In this document: positions 51,733-60,211 of the stretch, in pieces
Numbering within the stretch: the stretch's first letter is position 1
Layout: every line of letters begins with the position of its first letter
DNA from: an uncultured Eubacteriales bacterium
GTDB lineage: Bacteria > Bacillota > Clostridia > Oscillospirales > Oscillospiraceae
DNA: 64,000 nucleotides
Direction: 5' to 3'
Assembly: GCA_902492005.1 (NCBI GenBank)
Contig: CABUJV010000003.1
Coordinates: 1-64,000, forward strand
Made by a program: the position numbers and the translations under genes
The notes under the pieces: generated by a model
The model's input: only the letters and a program-made list of their open reading frames with translations
What the model was told of the DNA's origin: nothing
The model's database searches: none

Positions 51733-53572
51733 GCCGCAAGACCTCCAATGCCCTCTCATACAACGAGCTGACATCCAGCCCACAGAGCTTTTTCTGTTCC
51801 GCCACTGTCCCCTGCGGAATAAAATGCGCTCCGGTGTTGCACAGCGCCATGGCTCGGGGCGCCAGGCCCGCCATCGCCAGCCCGGCGGCAATCCGCTCTC
51901 CCACACAGCCCATGGCGGCGCACTCCTCGGCGACCAAAAGGCGGCCCGTACGGGCGACCGAGGCCAGCACCGGCTTCAAATCCAACGGCTGGATCTGGTT
52001 GAGCTTGATGACCTCCGGGGAGGATCCATCCTGCTTCAGCCGCTCCGCCGCCGCCAGAACATCGCCGGTCAGAGTTCCATATGTGACAAGTGTAATCCCT
52101 TGTCCGGTTTTCAAAAGAAAGGTCTTTTCGCCCCAGTGGTCTGAATGATAGCCGGACTCGCCCCCGCGGGGGTAGCGCAGGGCCACCGGTCCTTTTTCTT
52201 CCCGGACCGCGTAGAACAGCATCGAGCGCAGCTCGGCAAAGCTGGCAGGGGCCAGCACCGTCATCCCCGGCACCGTGGCCAGATAAGCCACATCGAACAG
52301 GCCGTGGTGGGTCTCGCCGTCCTCTCCCACCAGGCCGGCGCGGTCAACGCCGAACACCACGTGCAGGCCCTGAATGCCCACATCGTGGAGCAGCATGTCA
52401 TAGCCCCTCTGCAGGAAGGAAGAATAGACCGCCAGCACCGGCACCGCCCCCTCCTTGGCCATCCCGGCGGCCATGGCGACAGCGTGCCCCTCTGCAATCC
52501 CCACATCAAAATAGCGGTCAGGATAGCAGCGTGAAAATTCCTTCAGACCGGTCCCGTCCCGCATGGCGGCCGTGATGGCACACAGACGGTTCTCCTGTTC
52601 CGCCAGAGCGCACATAGCGGCTCCGAAGGCGCCGGAGAAGCTGGGCTTGGAGAACTGAAGGGCCTCTCCGGTCTGGATGCAGAACCTGGATACCCCGTGG
52701 AACGCGTCCGGATTTTTTTCCGCAGGTGCATAGTCTTTTCCCTTTACAGTTCTGACGTGGAGCAGAACTGGTGTTTCCAGATCCCGCGCGTAGCTCAGAA
52801 GGCGGGTCAGGCCGCGCACGTCGTGCCCGTCCACCGGTCCCAGATAGGTAAAGCCCATGTCCTCAAACATGCTGCAAGGCAGCAGGGTCTCCTTGACCGC
52901 CTTTTTGATCTTGTGCGTCACATTATAAACATGCCTGCCCCCCGGCAGGATTGCCATCGCCCGCCGGTAGCCCTTCTTGAAACGCAGATACTGCGGCTTC
53001 AGCCGCTGATGGGCCAGATGCTCCGCCACGCCGCCCACATTTTTCGTGATGGACATTCCGTTGTCGTTCAGAATGACCAAAATGGGCTCGCCACTCTCAC
53101 CGGCGTTGGACAGCCCCTCATAGGCCAAGCCGCCGGTCAGCGCGCCGTCGCCAATCAGGGCGGCTACATGGTAATTCTCCCCCTTCAGCGTCCTCGCCCG
53201 GGCCATACCCAGAGCCACAGACACCGAATTGGAGGCGTGTCCGGCGATAAAGGCGTCGTGGACGCTCTCCTTCGGCTTCGGATAGCCGGACAACCCTCCA
53301 AAAGTCCGCAGGGTATCCATCAGCCCGTCCCGGCCAGTCAGTATCTTGTGGCAGTAACACTGATGCCCCACGTCGAACACCAGCCGGTCCAGACCGGTGT
53401 CAAAGACCCGGTGAAAGGCCACCGTCAGTTCCACCGCCCCCAAGTTGGAGGCCAAATGCCCTCCGGTGCGGGACACCACATCCAGCAGCCGGGCCCTCAG
53501 CCGGGCGCAGAGGGCCTCCGCCTCCGCATCGCTGATGTTATGCAGGTCAGGAATCTCATCGAATTCTATCAA
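51725..53572 (-). CDS. dxs: 1-deoxy-D-xylulose-5-phosphate synthase
   Basis: A 615-aa TPP enzyme that begins the MEP isoprenoid pathway from pyruvate and glyceraldehyde 3-phosphate. TPP motif GDGALTGGLAYEGLSNA ... LNDNGMSI, catalytic Glu region DVGIAEGHAVAMAAG and VFGVDRAGLVGEDGETHHG are present. The TTG at 53572 (LIEFDEIPDL) with GGGAGG upstream is chosen; a TTG at 53605 would add 11 residues. ispA lies two genes upstream, so supply and use of isoprenoid units are encoded together. Confidence 0.95.
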   Translation of the reverse strand: MIEFDEIPDLHNISDAEAEALCARLRARLLDVVSRTGGHLASNLGAVELTVAFHRVFDTGLDRLVFDVGHQCYCHKILTGRDGLMDTLRTFGGLSGYPKPKESVHDAFIAGHASNSVSVALGMARARTLKGENYHVAALIGDGALTGGLAYEGLSNAGESGEPILVILNDNGMSITKNVGGVAEHLAHQRLKPQYLRFKKGYRRAMAILPGGRHVYNVTHKIKKAVKETLLPCSMFEDMGFTYLGPVDGHDVRGLTRLLSYARDLETPVLLHVRTVKGKDYAPAEKNPDAFHGVSRFCIQTGEALQFSKPSFSGAFGAAMCALAEQENRLCAITAAMRDGTGLKEFSRCYPDRYFDVGIAEGHAVAMAAGMAKEGAVPVLAVYSSFLQRGYDMLLHDVGIQGLHVVFGVDRAGLVGEDGETHHGLFDVAYLATVPGMTVLAPASFAELRSMLFYAVREEKGPVALRYPRGGESGYHSDHWGEKTFLLKTGQGITLVTYGTLTGDVLAAAERLKQDGSSPEVIKLNQIQPLDLKPVLASVARTGRLLVAEECAAMGCVGERIAAGLAMAGLAPRAMALCNTGAHFIPQGTVAEQKKLCGLDVSSLYERALEVLRRG

Positions 53573-53673
53573 GGCGCACCTCCCGGCGCGGCGGGATACT
53601 CCCAAGGCCGCTCTTGCCGGTCTCTATGTTTTTAAAATAGTATATCATATTGAATAAAAAACCGCAAATGTAC

Positions 53674-54147
53674 TTATACGCTCACGACCAGCCAAGTGCC
53701 CAGCAGGCCAATCCCCGTGCCCAGCAGGCCGCCCGCCAGGACCTGGATCGGCGTATGACCCAGCAGTTCCTTGAGCTCCTTGCTGAACAGGGCGGGCTTC
53801 ATCTCCATCCAGTGGTCCATCATATAGTTGAGAATCTTGGCCTGTTCGCCGGCCGCCCGGCGGACATTGGAGGCGTCGTACATCACGACGATGGCAACCA
53901 CGGCGGCAATGGCAAACAGCGGCGAGGACCAGCCGTAGAGCATTCCTGTGGTACTGGCGCAGGCGCAGACAAAGGCGGAATGAGAGCTTGGCATCCCACC
54001 GCTGGCCCAGATATACCGCCAATCCAGCCGCCGTCTGGTAATCAGCACCACCACAACCTTCAGCACCTGGGCGGAAGCCCACGCAACGGCGGAGAGCACC
54101 AGGATCAGATTTCCTATATGGTAGTTGGGCAGATTGTACTCAGGCAT
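53674..54147 (-). CDS. Divergent PAP2-family membrane protein (DUF212 type)
   Basis: A 157-aa integral membrane protein with three to four hydrophobic segments. Its acid-phosphatase-like signature is SGGMPSSHSAF, with YDASNVRRAAGEQA and LKELLGHTPIQVLAGGLLG as the other family blocks. Proteins like this may dephosphorylate polyprenyl phosphates, which would fit the ispA-dxs setting; that is inference. It starts 6 bp after ispA. Confidence 0.88.
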   Translation of the reverse strand: MPEYNLPNYHIGNLILVLSAVAWASAQVLKVVVVLITRRRLDWRYIWASGGMPSSHSAFVCACASTTGMLYGWSSPLFAIAAVVAIVVMYDASNVRRAAGEQAKILNYMMDHWMEMKPALFSKELKELLGHTPIQVLAGGLLGTGIGLLGTWLVVSV

Positions 54148-54153
54148 CCCGCA

Positions 54154-55032
54154 TCACTTCTCCCGTCCCGCCAATTGATCCGCCAGCCAGCACAAAAAGC
54201 CCCGCTCCTCAAAGATGGACAGCGCCTCTTCCGCTTCCCGGGTCAGCGTTTCCACCAGCTCCCGGCAGGCATCCAGGCCCTTAAGGGTATAGAACGTGGT
54301 CTTCTCATTGGCGCTGTCGGAGCCGATGCTCTTCCCCAGTGTCTGCTCGTCCCCCACCACATCCAGCATATCGTCCCGGATCTGGAAGGCCAGCCCCAGC
54401 TTCTGGGCGTAGCGGCGCACCGCTGCCCGCTTCATCTCGTCTCCGCCCGCCGCGATGCAGCCCATTTCTGCGGCGGCTGAGATCAGGGCTCCGGTCTTAA
54501 GGGCCTGAAGCCGCTCCAGCTCCTGCTGACTCAGGCTGCGTCCCTCCGCCGCCATGTCCAGCGCTTGGCCGCCCACCATACCCCGGGCCCCGGCGGCTCT
54601 CGCCAGGCAGGCGCACGCCGCCGCCACCCGCTCCGCAGGCAGACCCTCGCCTCCCTCCAGCGCGGTTTCAAAGGCGGCGGTCAGCAGGCCGTCGCCTGCC
54701 AGGACTGCCATCGCCTCCCCAAATACCTTGTGATTGGTGGGACGGCCCCGCCGGAGGTCATCGTCATCCATGCAGGGCAGATCGTCATGGATCAGAGAAT
54801 AGGTGTGGATCATCTCCACCGCGCAGGCAAAGGGCAGGGCTTGGTCCGGGTCCCCGCCGCACATACGGCAGACCTCCAGGGTCAGAACGGGCCGCACCCG
54901 CTTTCCACCTGCCAAAAGGCTGTACTCCATGGCGTCATACAGACTGGCCATGGGCTCGCACGCCCGGAAACGATCCCTCAGATGGGCCTCGATCAGGAGC
55001 ACATCCTCTTCCAGCTGCTTCCGATAGTCCAT
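54154..55032 (-). CDS. ispA: Farnesyl/geranyl diphosphate synthase
   Basis: A 292-aa trans-polyprenyl synthase joining IPP to DMAPP or GPP. First Asp-rich motif DDLPCMDDDDLRRGRPT, second FQIRDDMLDV, plus GGKRVRPVL at the start of the fold. The four bases between the two Asp blocks of motif one are of the C10-C15 short-chain type. The ATG at 55032 (GGAGGGATGAC before it) almost touches the xseB stop. Confidence 0.93.
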   Translation of the reverse strand: MDYRKQLEEDVLLIEAHLRDRFRACEPMASLYDAMEYSLLAGGKRVRPVLTLEVCRMCGGDPDQALPFACAVEMIHTYSLIHDDLPCMDDDDLRRGRPTNHKVFGEAMAVLAGDGLLTAAFETALEGGEGLPAERVAAACACLARAAGARGMVGGQALDMAAEGRSLSQQELERLQALKTGALISAAAEMGCIAAGGDEMKRAAVRRYAQKLGLAFQIRDDMLDVVGDEQTLGKSIGSDSANEKTTFYTLKGLDACRELVETLTREAEEALSIFEERGFLCWLADQLAGREK

Positions 55033-55033
55033 G

Positions 55034-55270
55034 TCATCCCTCCTCGGGCGCAAAAGGCTCTTCCACCGGCTTCCCGCCGGGCCCCGCCGAGAGCTTGACC
55101 ACCTTCTGTTCCGCCTTATCCAGCAGGCTGGAGCATTGCTTCATCAGCGAGGTGCCCTCCTCAAACAGCTTGAGGGATTCCTCCAGAGGGGCCTCCCCCT
55201 TTTCCAGCTGGGCCACGATCTCCTCCAGGCGGGCCATGTTCTCCTCAAAGGACCTCTTTTTTTCCGCCAT
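55034..55270 (-). CDS. xseB: Exodeoxyribonuclease VII small subunit
   Basis: A 78-aa helical protein (SFEENMARLEEIVAQLEKGE, LEESLKLFEEGTSLMK) that binds XseA to make exonuclease VII, which degrades single-stranded DNA in repair. It overlaps the end of xseA by 26 bp. The acidic C-terminal tail (PFAPEEG) is not conserved. Confidence 0.93.
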   Translation of the reverse strand: MAEKKRSFEENMARLEEIVAQLEKGEAPLEESLKLFEEGTSLMKQCSSLLDKAEQKVVKLSAGPGGKPVEEPFAPEEG

Positions 55271-56486
55271 AGTTCTCTCCTCCTTGCTTGGACTCGACCT
55301 GACAGCGGAGGGCTCCGTCTGCCAGGCGCACCGTCACGTTGTCTCCCGGCTCCACGCCGGACACGGATGCAAGTACCCGCCCCGCCCCGTCGGTGGTCAG
55401 GGCGTAGCCCCGGCCCAGCACCTTCAGGGGACTGAGCGCGTCCAGCGCCGCGGCCAGCCGGGCAAAGCGTTCCCGCTCCGTCGCCAGCGTACCGTGGAGC
55501 CCTTGGACCAGACGGCGGCCCTGGTAGTCCAGCAGCATCCTCCGGTCCTGGAGATAGCACAGCGGGTCCTGCAGGGCCCGGGCCTTGCCCAGACGCTCCA
55601 GCTCCCGCCGGTTACGCTCCAGCCTGCTCCCCATGGCCTGTTCCAGCCGCGCTTTGTATTGGAGCAGCGCCGCGAACAGCTCGTTCTGATCGGGCGCCGC
55701 CAGTTCCGCCGCGTTGGACGGGGTAGCCGCCCGCAGATCCGCCACAAAATCCGCGATGGTCACGTCGGGCTCGTGTCCCACCGCGGAGATGACAGGGGTC
55801 TCACAGTCGTAGATGGCCCGGGCCACGCGCTCGTCGTTGAACGCCCACAGATCCTCCATAGAGCCGCCGCCCCGGCCGGTAATGATGAGGTCGGCCGCCC
55901 CGTTCTGGTCGGCATACCGAAGGGCCGAGGCAATCTCGCCCGGCGCTTCCGCCCCCTGGACCCGTACCGGCAGCAGCACGATCCGGGCCAGGGGCCAGCG
56001 GGCCCCCAGAATGCGCAGCATGTCCCGTACCGCCGCCCCTGCGGGTGAGGTAATCAGGGCGATCCTTTGGGGGTAGCGCGGAATCGGCCGTTTATGGCCC
56101 TGGTCGAAAAGTCCTTCCCGAAAGAGTTTTTCCTTCAACTGTTCAAAGGCCGCATGCAGGTCTCCGACACCGTCCGGAGAGAGCTCCTGACAGTAAAGCT
56201 GGTACTGTCCGTCCCGCGGAAAGACGGCCACCCGGCCAAAAGCCACCACCTTCATCCCGTTTTCCGGCCGAAACCGCAGCCGGGACGCCTCCCGGCGGAA
56301 CATGACGCATCGGATGGCTCCCCCCTCGTCCTTCATGGAAAAGTAGTGGTGCCCGGAGGGGTACATCTTGTAGTTGGAGATCTCTCCGCGGACAAGCAGG
56401 CCGGACAAAAGCCCGTCCCGGTCCAGCAGATTTTTGATATAGCCATTGACCTGGGATACGCTGTAAACACGCCCCTGGATGCTCAT
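55245..56486 (-). CDS. xseA: Exodeoxyribonuclease VII large subunit
   Basis: A 413-aa catalytic subunit. The N-terminal OB fold is SVSQVNGYIKNLL ... VRGEISNY, the catalytic core has IALITSPAGAAVRDML, GRGGGSMEDLWAFNDE and ISAVGHEPDVTIAD, and the C-terminal helical region (about 270-370) holds coiled coils. The ATG at 56486 is chosen; the 231 codons open upstream are a shadow of the next gene. Its first bases overlap that gene's stop. Confidence 0.95.
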   Translation of the reverse strand: MSIQGRVYSVSQVNGYIKNLLDRDGLLSGLLVRGEISNYKMYPSGHHYFSMKDEGGAIRCVMFRREASRLRFRPENGMKVVAFGRVAVFPRDGQYQLYCQELSPDGVGDLHAAFEQLKEKLFREGLFDQGHKRPIPRYPQRIALITSPAGAAVRDMLRILGARWPLARIVLLPVRVQGAEAPGEIASALRYADQNGAADLIITGRGGGSMEDLWAFNDERVARAIYDCETPVISAVGHEPDVTIADFVADLRAATPSNAAELAAPDQNELFAALLQYKARLEQAMGSRLERNRRELERLGKARALQDPLCYLQDRRMLLDYQGRRLVQGLHGTLATERERFARLAAALDALSPLKVLGRGYALTTDGAGRVLASVSGVEPGDNVTVRLADGALRCQVESKQGGENYGGKKEVL

Positions 56487-57418
56487 GCGCTCTCCTCCTG
56501 TTTCAGGGCCCGGCCGGCCAGGATGGCCACGCCCAGAGCGTTGTCGGTGGAATACTGCGGCGGGGCGAACACCGCGTCCACCATCCGCTCCCGGAGCAAT
56601 TCGTTGGAGGCCACGCCCCCAGAGCAGAGCACTGGCAGGCCGGGGTATCGCTCCAGCGCCTCCCGGGTGGCGCGGACTACCGCTCCGGCGACTGTCTCCA
56701 GGACAAACCGCGCGATCTGTGCCGGAGCGGTCCCGTTTTCTGCCTGTGCCTTGACCTGATTCTCCACTCCGGACAGCGAGAATGTAAAGTCTTTTACCTT
56801 GACGGGAAATCCCTGGATCTCCTCCGCACCGCGGGCCAGCACATCCACCGCCTTGCCCGCGGGAAAGGCCAGCCCCAGCAGCTTGCCCGTGCGGTCGATG
56901 AGCTGGCCGGCAGAGATGTCGCTGGTGCCCCCGATGCGGGTGCACTCCACCGTGGCCCCGGCGGGCTCCACCAGCACCAGTTCTGTGGTGCCGCCGGAAA
57001 GGTGCCACGCCAGATGGGGGCGATTCAGCATCTCCGCATGCCCCGCCGACCAGGCCGCGGCGGCGATGTGTCCCTGCTGGTGGGCGCATGGATAGAACGG
57101 GACATGGAGCAGGTCCGCCAGACTCCGCCCCTGAGACTCCCCCGCCAAAAAGCAGGGCATATAGGAGTCCTCCACCCATCGCGGCTTGACGCTGGCCCCC
57201 ACGGCGGAAATTGGGGCATCCAGCCTCCCCTCCACCCGGAGCTGATGGATCAGCAAGGGCAATCGCTTTACATGCTGGAACAGCGCGTCGCTCTGCCGCA
57301 GTCCCAAAGCCCCCTCGGGCACCTCCAGCAGCCGCCCCAGATTATAGCCCCGGGTCCCGTCGAACAGGGCCACCGAGGTGGTGTAGTTGCTGGTGTCGAT
57401 TCCCAGACAGACCGGCAT
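56483..57418 (-). CDS. TsaD/Kae1-like paralogue
   Basis: A 311-aa ASKHA-fold protein similar to TsaD (Kae1). It keeps the ATP/phosphate region (LGIDTSNYTTSVAL), the two metal His in YPCAHQQGHIAAAA and the ATP loop HLSGGTTELVLV with CSGGVASNELLRE later. The canonical TsaD forms t6A in tRNA together with TsaB/TsaE; many Clostridia also carry this divergent paralogue between nusB and xseA. Its role is not known. The stop overlaps the start of xseA. Confidence 0.82.
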   Translation of the reverse strand: MPVCLGIDTSNYTTSVALFDGTRGYNLGRLLEVPEGALGLRQSDALFQHVKRLPLLIHQLRVEGRLDAPISAVGASVKPRWVEDSYMPCFLAGESQGRSLADLLHVPFYPCAHQQGHIAAAAWSAGHAEMLNRPHLAWHLSGGTTELVLVEPAGATVECTRIGGTSDISAGQLIDRTGKLLGLAFPAGKAVDVLARGAEEIQGFPVKVKDFTFSLSGVENQVKAQAENGTAPAQIARFVLETVAGAVVRATREALERYPGLPVLCSGGVASNELLRERMVDAVFAPPQYSTDNALGVAILAGRALKQEESA

Positions 57419-57421
57419 ACC

Positions 57422-57913
57422 CTACTCCCCGTCCGCAGCAGGGGCGGCGGGCTGGTTGACCCGCTCCGGGGGCAGCTCGCCCCGCATGAAGGCGCCCAAA
57501 ATGCCATTGATAAAGGAGACCGTCTCCGGCGTCTCATAGTGCTTGGCGATCTCCACCGCCTCGTTGATGGCGGCGGCGGGGGGGATATCCGGCATGTATA
57601 AAATCTCATACATGGCCACCCGCATCACGGCGGCCGCCATGCGGGAAATCCGGGAAAAGGTCCAGCCAATGGCATATTTGGAAATATAGCTGTCCAGCTC
57701 GGGCCCGTGGCCGCAGACTCCCTGCACCAGCGCAGATATGTACTGGCGCTGTTTTTCATTGGGGAATTCTGCATAGAGAGGCTCCTCATCCCGAAGCGTC
57801 TCGAAGCGCTCCCTGGTCAGGGAGCGGTCCAGCAGCTCCTCGGCGCTCAGGTTGGAAAAGCCCAGCTCGAAGGACAGATGGACGGCGATCTCCCGGGCAA
57901 TGCTTCTGGTCAT
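57422..57913 (-). CDS. nusB: Transcription antitermination factor NusB
   Basis: A 163-aa all-helical RNA-binding protein for rRNA antitermination with NusE (S10). The RSIAREIAVHLSFELGF opening, DSYISKYAIGWTFSRISRMAAAVMRVAMYEILY and PPAAAINEAVEIAKHYETPETVSFINGILG fit the family. The ATG at 57913 has GGGAGGAA upstream; the longer frame is a shadow. First gene of a long operon that runs through xseA, ispA, dxs to recN. Confidence 0.92.
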   Translation of the reverse strand: MTRSIAREIAVHLSFELGFSNLSAEELLDRSLTRERFETLRDEEPLYAEFPNEKQRQYISALVQGVCGHGPELDSYISKYAIGWTFSRISRMAAAVMRVAMYEILYMPDIPPAAAINEAVEIAKHYETPETVSFINGILGAFMRGELPPERVNQPAAPAADGE

Positions 57914-58059
57914 GGCGGTTCCTCCCACAAAACGTTCTTTTGTATCCAGGTCCTCTTTCGACGAACAGCGGCGCACCCCACCCATACGGACGGATACCGC
58001 AGTTCATATAGCATAGATTATATACATTTTCCCCTCAAAAATAAACACCAAATTACCAC

Positions 58060-58097
58060 AAAAAAGCATTGGGCGACCACTCGCCCAATGCTTTTTT
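58060..58097. terminator. Bidirectional terminator near Asp23 gene
   Basis: AAAAAAGCATTGGGCGA and its complement with a 4-nt loop, A run on one side and T run on the other. Confidence 0.9.
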
Positions 58098-58112
58098 CGT
58101 GCGGTCAGGAAA

Positions 58113-58499
58113 TTACTGGGGCTTACGGGTCTCTTTGTCAAAAATGACCCCGCCAACGTTGACGTTCACAGCCTCGACCGTCAGACCGCTGGTGGCCTCG
58201 ATGCTGCTCATCACGGCCTCCTGCACGGCCCGGCCCACCTCTGGAATGGTGTGCCCGTATTTGACCAGAATATTGACATCCACGGTCACATTCTCCTCGG
58301 CCACCTCCAGGCGAATACCCCGGCTGAGCGTCTTTTTGCCCAGCAGCTCGGCCAAATCGGTGCCCAGGTTGGCGGCCAGTCCCCCGACACCCTCGACCTC
58401 CAGCGCGGCGGCGGCGGCGATCACTGCCAGGACCTCTTCCGCTATATGGATATTGCCCAGCTCATCAGACCGGGAAACATACTCCTTGCCCTCGCCCAT
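58113..58499 (-). CDS. Asp23/Gls24 family protein
   Basis: A 128-aa protein of the alkaline-shock Asp23/Gls24 family (NIHIAEEVLAVIAAAAALEVEGV, DVNILVKYGHTIPEVGRAVQEAV). Related proteins are linked to the cell envelope in Firmicutes. It stands between the spoIIIA operon and nusB, its usual position. The start at 58499 with AAGGAG is preferred over 58541. It has its own promoter. Confidence 0.92.
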   Translation of the reverse strand: MGEGKEYVSRSDELGNIHIAEEVLAVIAAAAALEVEGVGGLAANLGTDLAELLGKKTLSRGIRLEVAEENVTVDVNILVKYGHTIPEVGRAVQEAVMSSIEATSGLTVEAVNVNVGGVIFDKETRKPQ

Positions 58500-58529
58500 G
58501 AGAATCACGCTCCTTGTTGTAGTAGTAGC

Positions 58530-58557
58530 ATTATACCACAAAATGAGCGAATTACAA
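58530..58557 (-). promoter_or_regulatory. Sigma-A promoter of the Asp23 gene
   Basis: TTGTAA (58552-58557), a 16-bp spacer and TATAAT (58530-58535) on the minus strand. Confidence 0.65.
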
Positions 58558-58564
58558 TGACTTT

Positions 58565-59167
58565 TTAGCTGGCCTCAATGATCTTGATCTGGCTGGCCTT
58601 CAGTCCGGTCTCTCCCATGACGATTTCGCTGATCCTGGCGGTATCGGTGTCGGTCAGGCCGCTCTCGCTGGCCGAAACGACCACGCTGATGCCGTTGTCG
58701 CTGAGGAAGGCCACGCAGTCGCCATAGCCCTTGGCGGTGACTAGGTTCTCGATCTGGGCCTCGGCCAGGGTGTTGGCGGCCATGGTCTGGATGGCCTGGT
58801 TGGCCTGGTCCACGGACGCCTGATCCGCCTTCTCGTCGCCGGCGGCCTGCTGCAGCAGGGACAAGGCGCTGTCCCGGGCCTGCTGGCGGTTGAGACGGGC
58901 GCTGGCAAAGTAGCCGCTGCTCGTCTGAGGCGTCTGGGACTCCGTACTGCCCGAGTCGGTCGGGGCGGGAGTTTCCTCTCCTTTCTTACCGAACAGTGCG
59001 TCGGTATCCGCGCCGGAGCCGCCTACCAGGGCGGCCTCGCCCAACACCTTGCCCGTCCCCGCGGAAGCCCCGTCCCTCTCCTGGCTGTAAGACCAGTTGA
59101 GGTAGACCGCCGCGCATACGAACAGGACGATCACCGCCACTACCGCGTTGCGTTTCCATAGCTTCAT
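58565..59167 (-). CDS. spoIIIAH: Stage III sporulation protein AH
   Basis: A 200-aa mother-cell membrane protein with one N-terminal helix (about 8-26), a low-complexity linker (about 55-85, rich in Thr, Ser and Gly) and the YscJ-like ring-building domain (QQARDSALSLLQQAAGDEKAD to the end). With SpoIIQ it forms the channel between mother cell and forespore. Last gene of the complete spoIIIA operon. Confidence 0.93.
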   Translation of the reverse strand: MKLWKRNAVVAVIVLFVCAAVYLNWSYSQERDGASAGTGKVLGEAALVGGSGADTDALFGKKGEETPAPTDSGSTESQTPQTSSGYFASARLNRQQARDSALSLLQQAAGDEKADQASVDQANQAIQTMAANTLAEAQIENLVTAKGYGDCVAFLSDNGISVVVSASESGLTDTDTARISEIVMGETGLKASQIKIIEAS

Positions 59168-59180
59168 TGTCTGTTCCTCC

Positions 59181-59717
59181 TTATTTTCCCTTGCAGATAC
59201 TGATTTTATCGGAACCCAGCCCCGTCAGAGCGGAGACCGCTTCCGCCATCGCCAGCCGGATACTGGGGTCGTCCGCCCCCTCGCACACCACCAGGGCTCC
59301 CTGGAACTGCGGGTAGATTTGCTGAAGCGGCACGGCCTCTTCCCGGCCCGAACCCTGTGAGACTACCACTGTGCTGCGGCTTTCTTCGGTCTCTCCCTCT
59401 TTTTGCGAAGTGGAGGCATTCTGAGCCAACACCTGGCGGGTGCTGGTCTTCACCGTCAGCGCCACGGAGACCTTCCCCGCCCCTTCGACCCGGGATAGGG
59501 TATCGGCCAGTTTACGCTCCAGCCCATCCAGATCGAAGGCCAGACCGGCGGACTCAGCCGCGGCCGCCTGCTCCTGCGCCGTCGCGCTCCCGCCCAGCTC
59601 CGGCAGGGTGAGCAAAACGATGCCCACCAGGATCACCAGCAGGACGAATTTATACTTTTCCAGAAGGGCCAGAAGCTTTTGCCCGCTCCGGACCGCACCG
59701 TCCGCGCTTTTCTTCAT
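59181..59717 (-). CDS. spoIIIAG: Stage III sporulation protein AG
   Basis: A 178-aa membrane-anchored protein (helix about 23-40), then the ring domain (LERKLADTLSRVEGAGKVSVALTV, VVCEGADDPSIRLAMAEAVSALTGLGSDKI). SpoIIIAG forms a large ring in the feeding channel. Overlaps spoIIIAF by 4 bp. Confidence 0.93.
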   Translation of the reverse strand: MKKSADGAVRSGQKLLALLEKYKFVLLVILVGIVLLTLPELGGSATAQEQAAAAESAGLAFDLDGLERKLADTLSRVEGAGKVSVALTVKTSTRQVLAQNASTSQKEGETEESRSTVVVSQGSGREEAVPLQQIYPQFQGALVVCEGADDPSIRLAMAEAVSALTGLGSDKISICKGK

Positions 59718-60211
59718 TCCAAGTCACCGCTTTCGTATGTCTGGCGGTCGGCTGGGATGGCCAGATCCGCCTCGATCTGCCGTGTCAGGGTCCGGCGTTG
59801 GTCCTCGTCCAGAGAACCGGTGATCATCACCGCCGCAGGATAGGGCATATCGCCCGTTCCGATCTGGCAAGTCACCGTCACCTGTTCCAAATGAGCCCCC
59901 AAATCCTCCGCCTTGTCCAGAATATATGCGCCGGTACGCTCGGCTATGATGGTTTTCATCAGCTCCAGGTCCGTTTCTTCCAGCTCCAGGTCACAGGAGT
60001 CAAATGCGGCCTGATAATCGGTCGCCGCGATGGCCATAGCGCTGTAGTCAAAGGTGAGGACTGGCTGCAGCACAGCCAGCAGCAAAACCAGCCCTCCCAC
60101 CAGCTTTCCCACCTTCCGCACCGTGCCGGGTGGGGTAAGGCTGTCCGCCAGCGCGATGATCATGGCGGCGCAGGTAACCCCCACCAGCCACTGTCTCAAC
60201 AGCTCCATCAT
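59714..60211 (-). CDS. spoIIIAF: Stage III sporulation protein AF
   Basis: A 165-aa protein with two N-terminal membrane helices (about 5-23 and 34-52) and a ring-building soluble part (LELMKTIIAERTGAYILDKAEDLG). It is poorly conserved, so the name rests mainly on its place in the operon. The ATGATG start overlaps the stop of spoIIIAE. Confidence 0.88.
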   Translation of the reverse strand: MMELLRQWLVGVTCAAMIIALADSLTPPGTVRKVGKLVGGLVLLLAVLQPVLTFDYSAMAIAATDYQAAFDSCDLELEETDLELMKTIIAERTGAYILDKAEDLGAHLEQVTVTCQIGTGDMPYPAAVMITGSLDEDQRRTLTRQIEADLAIPADRQTYESGDLE

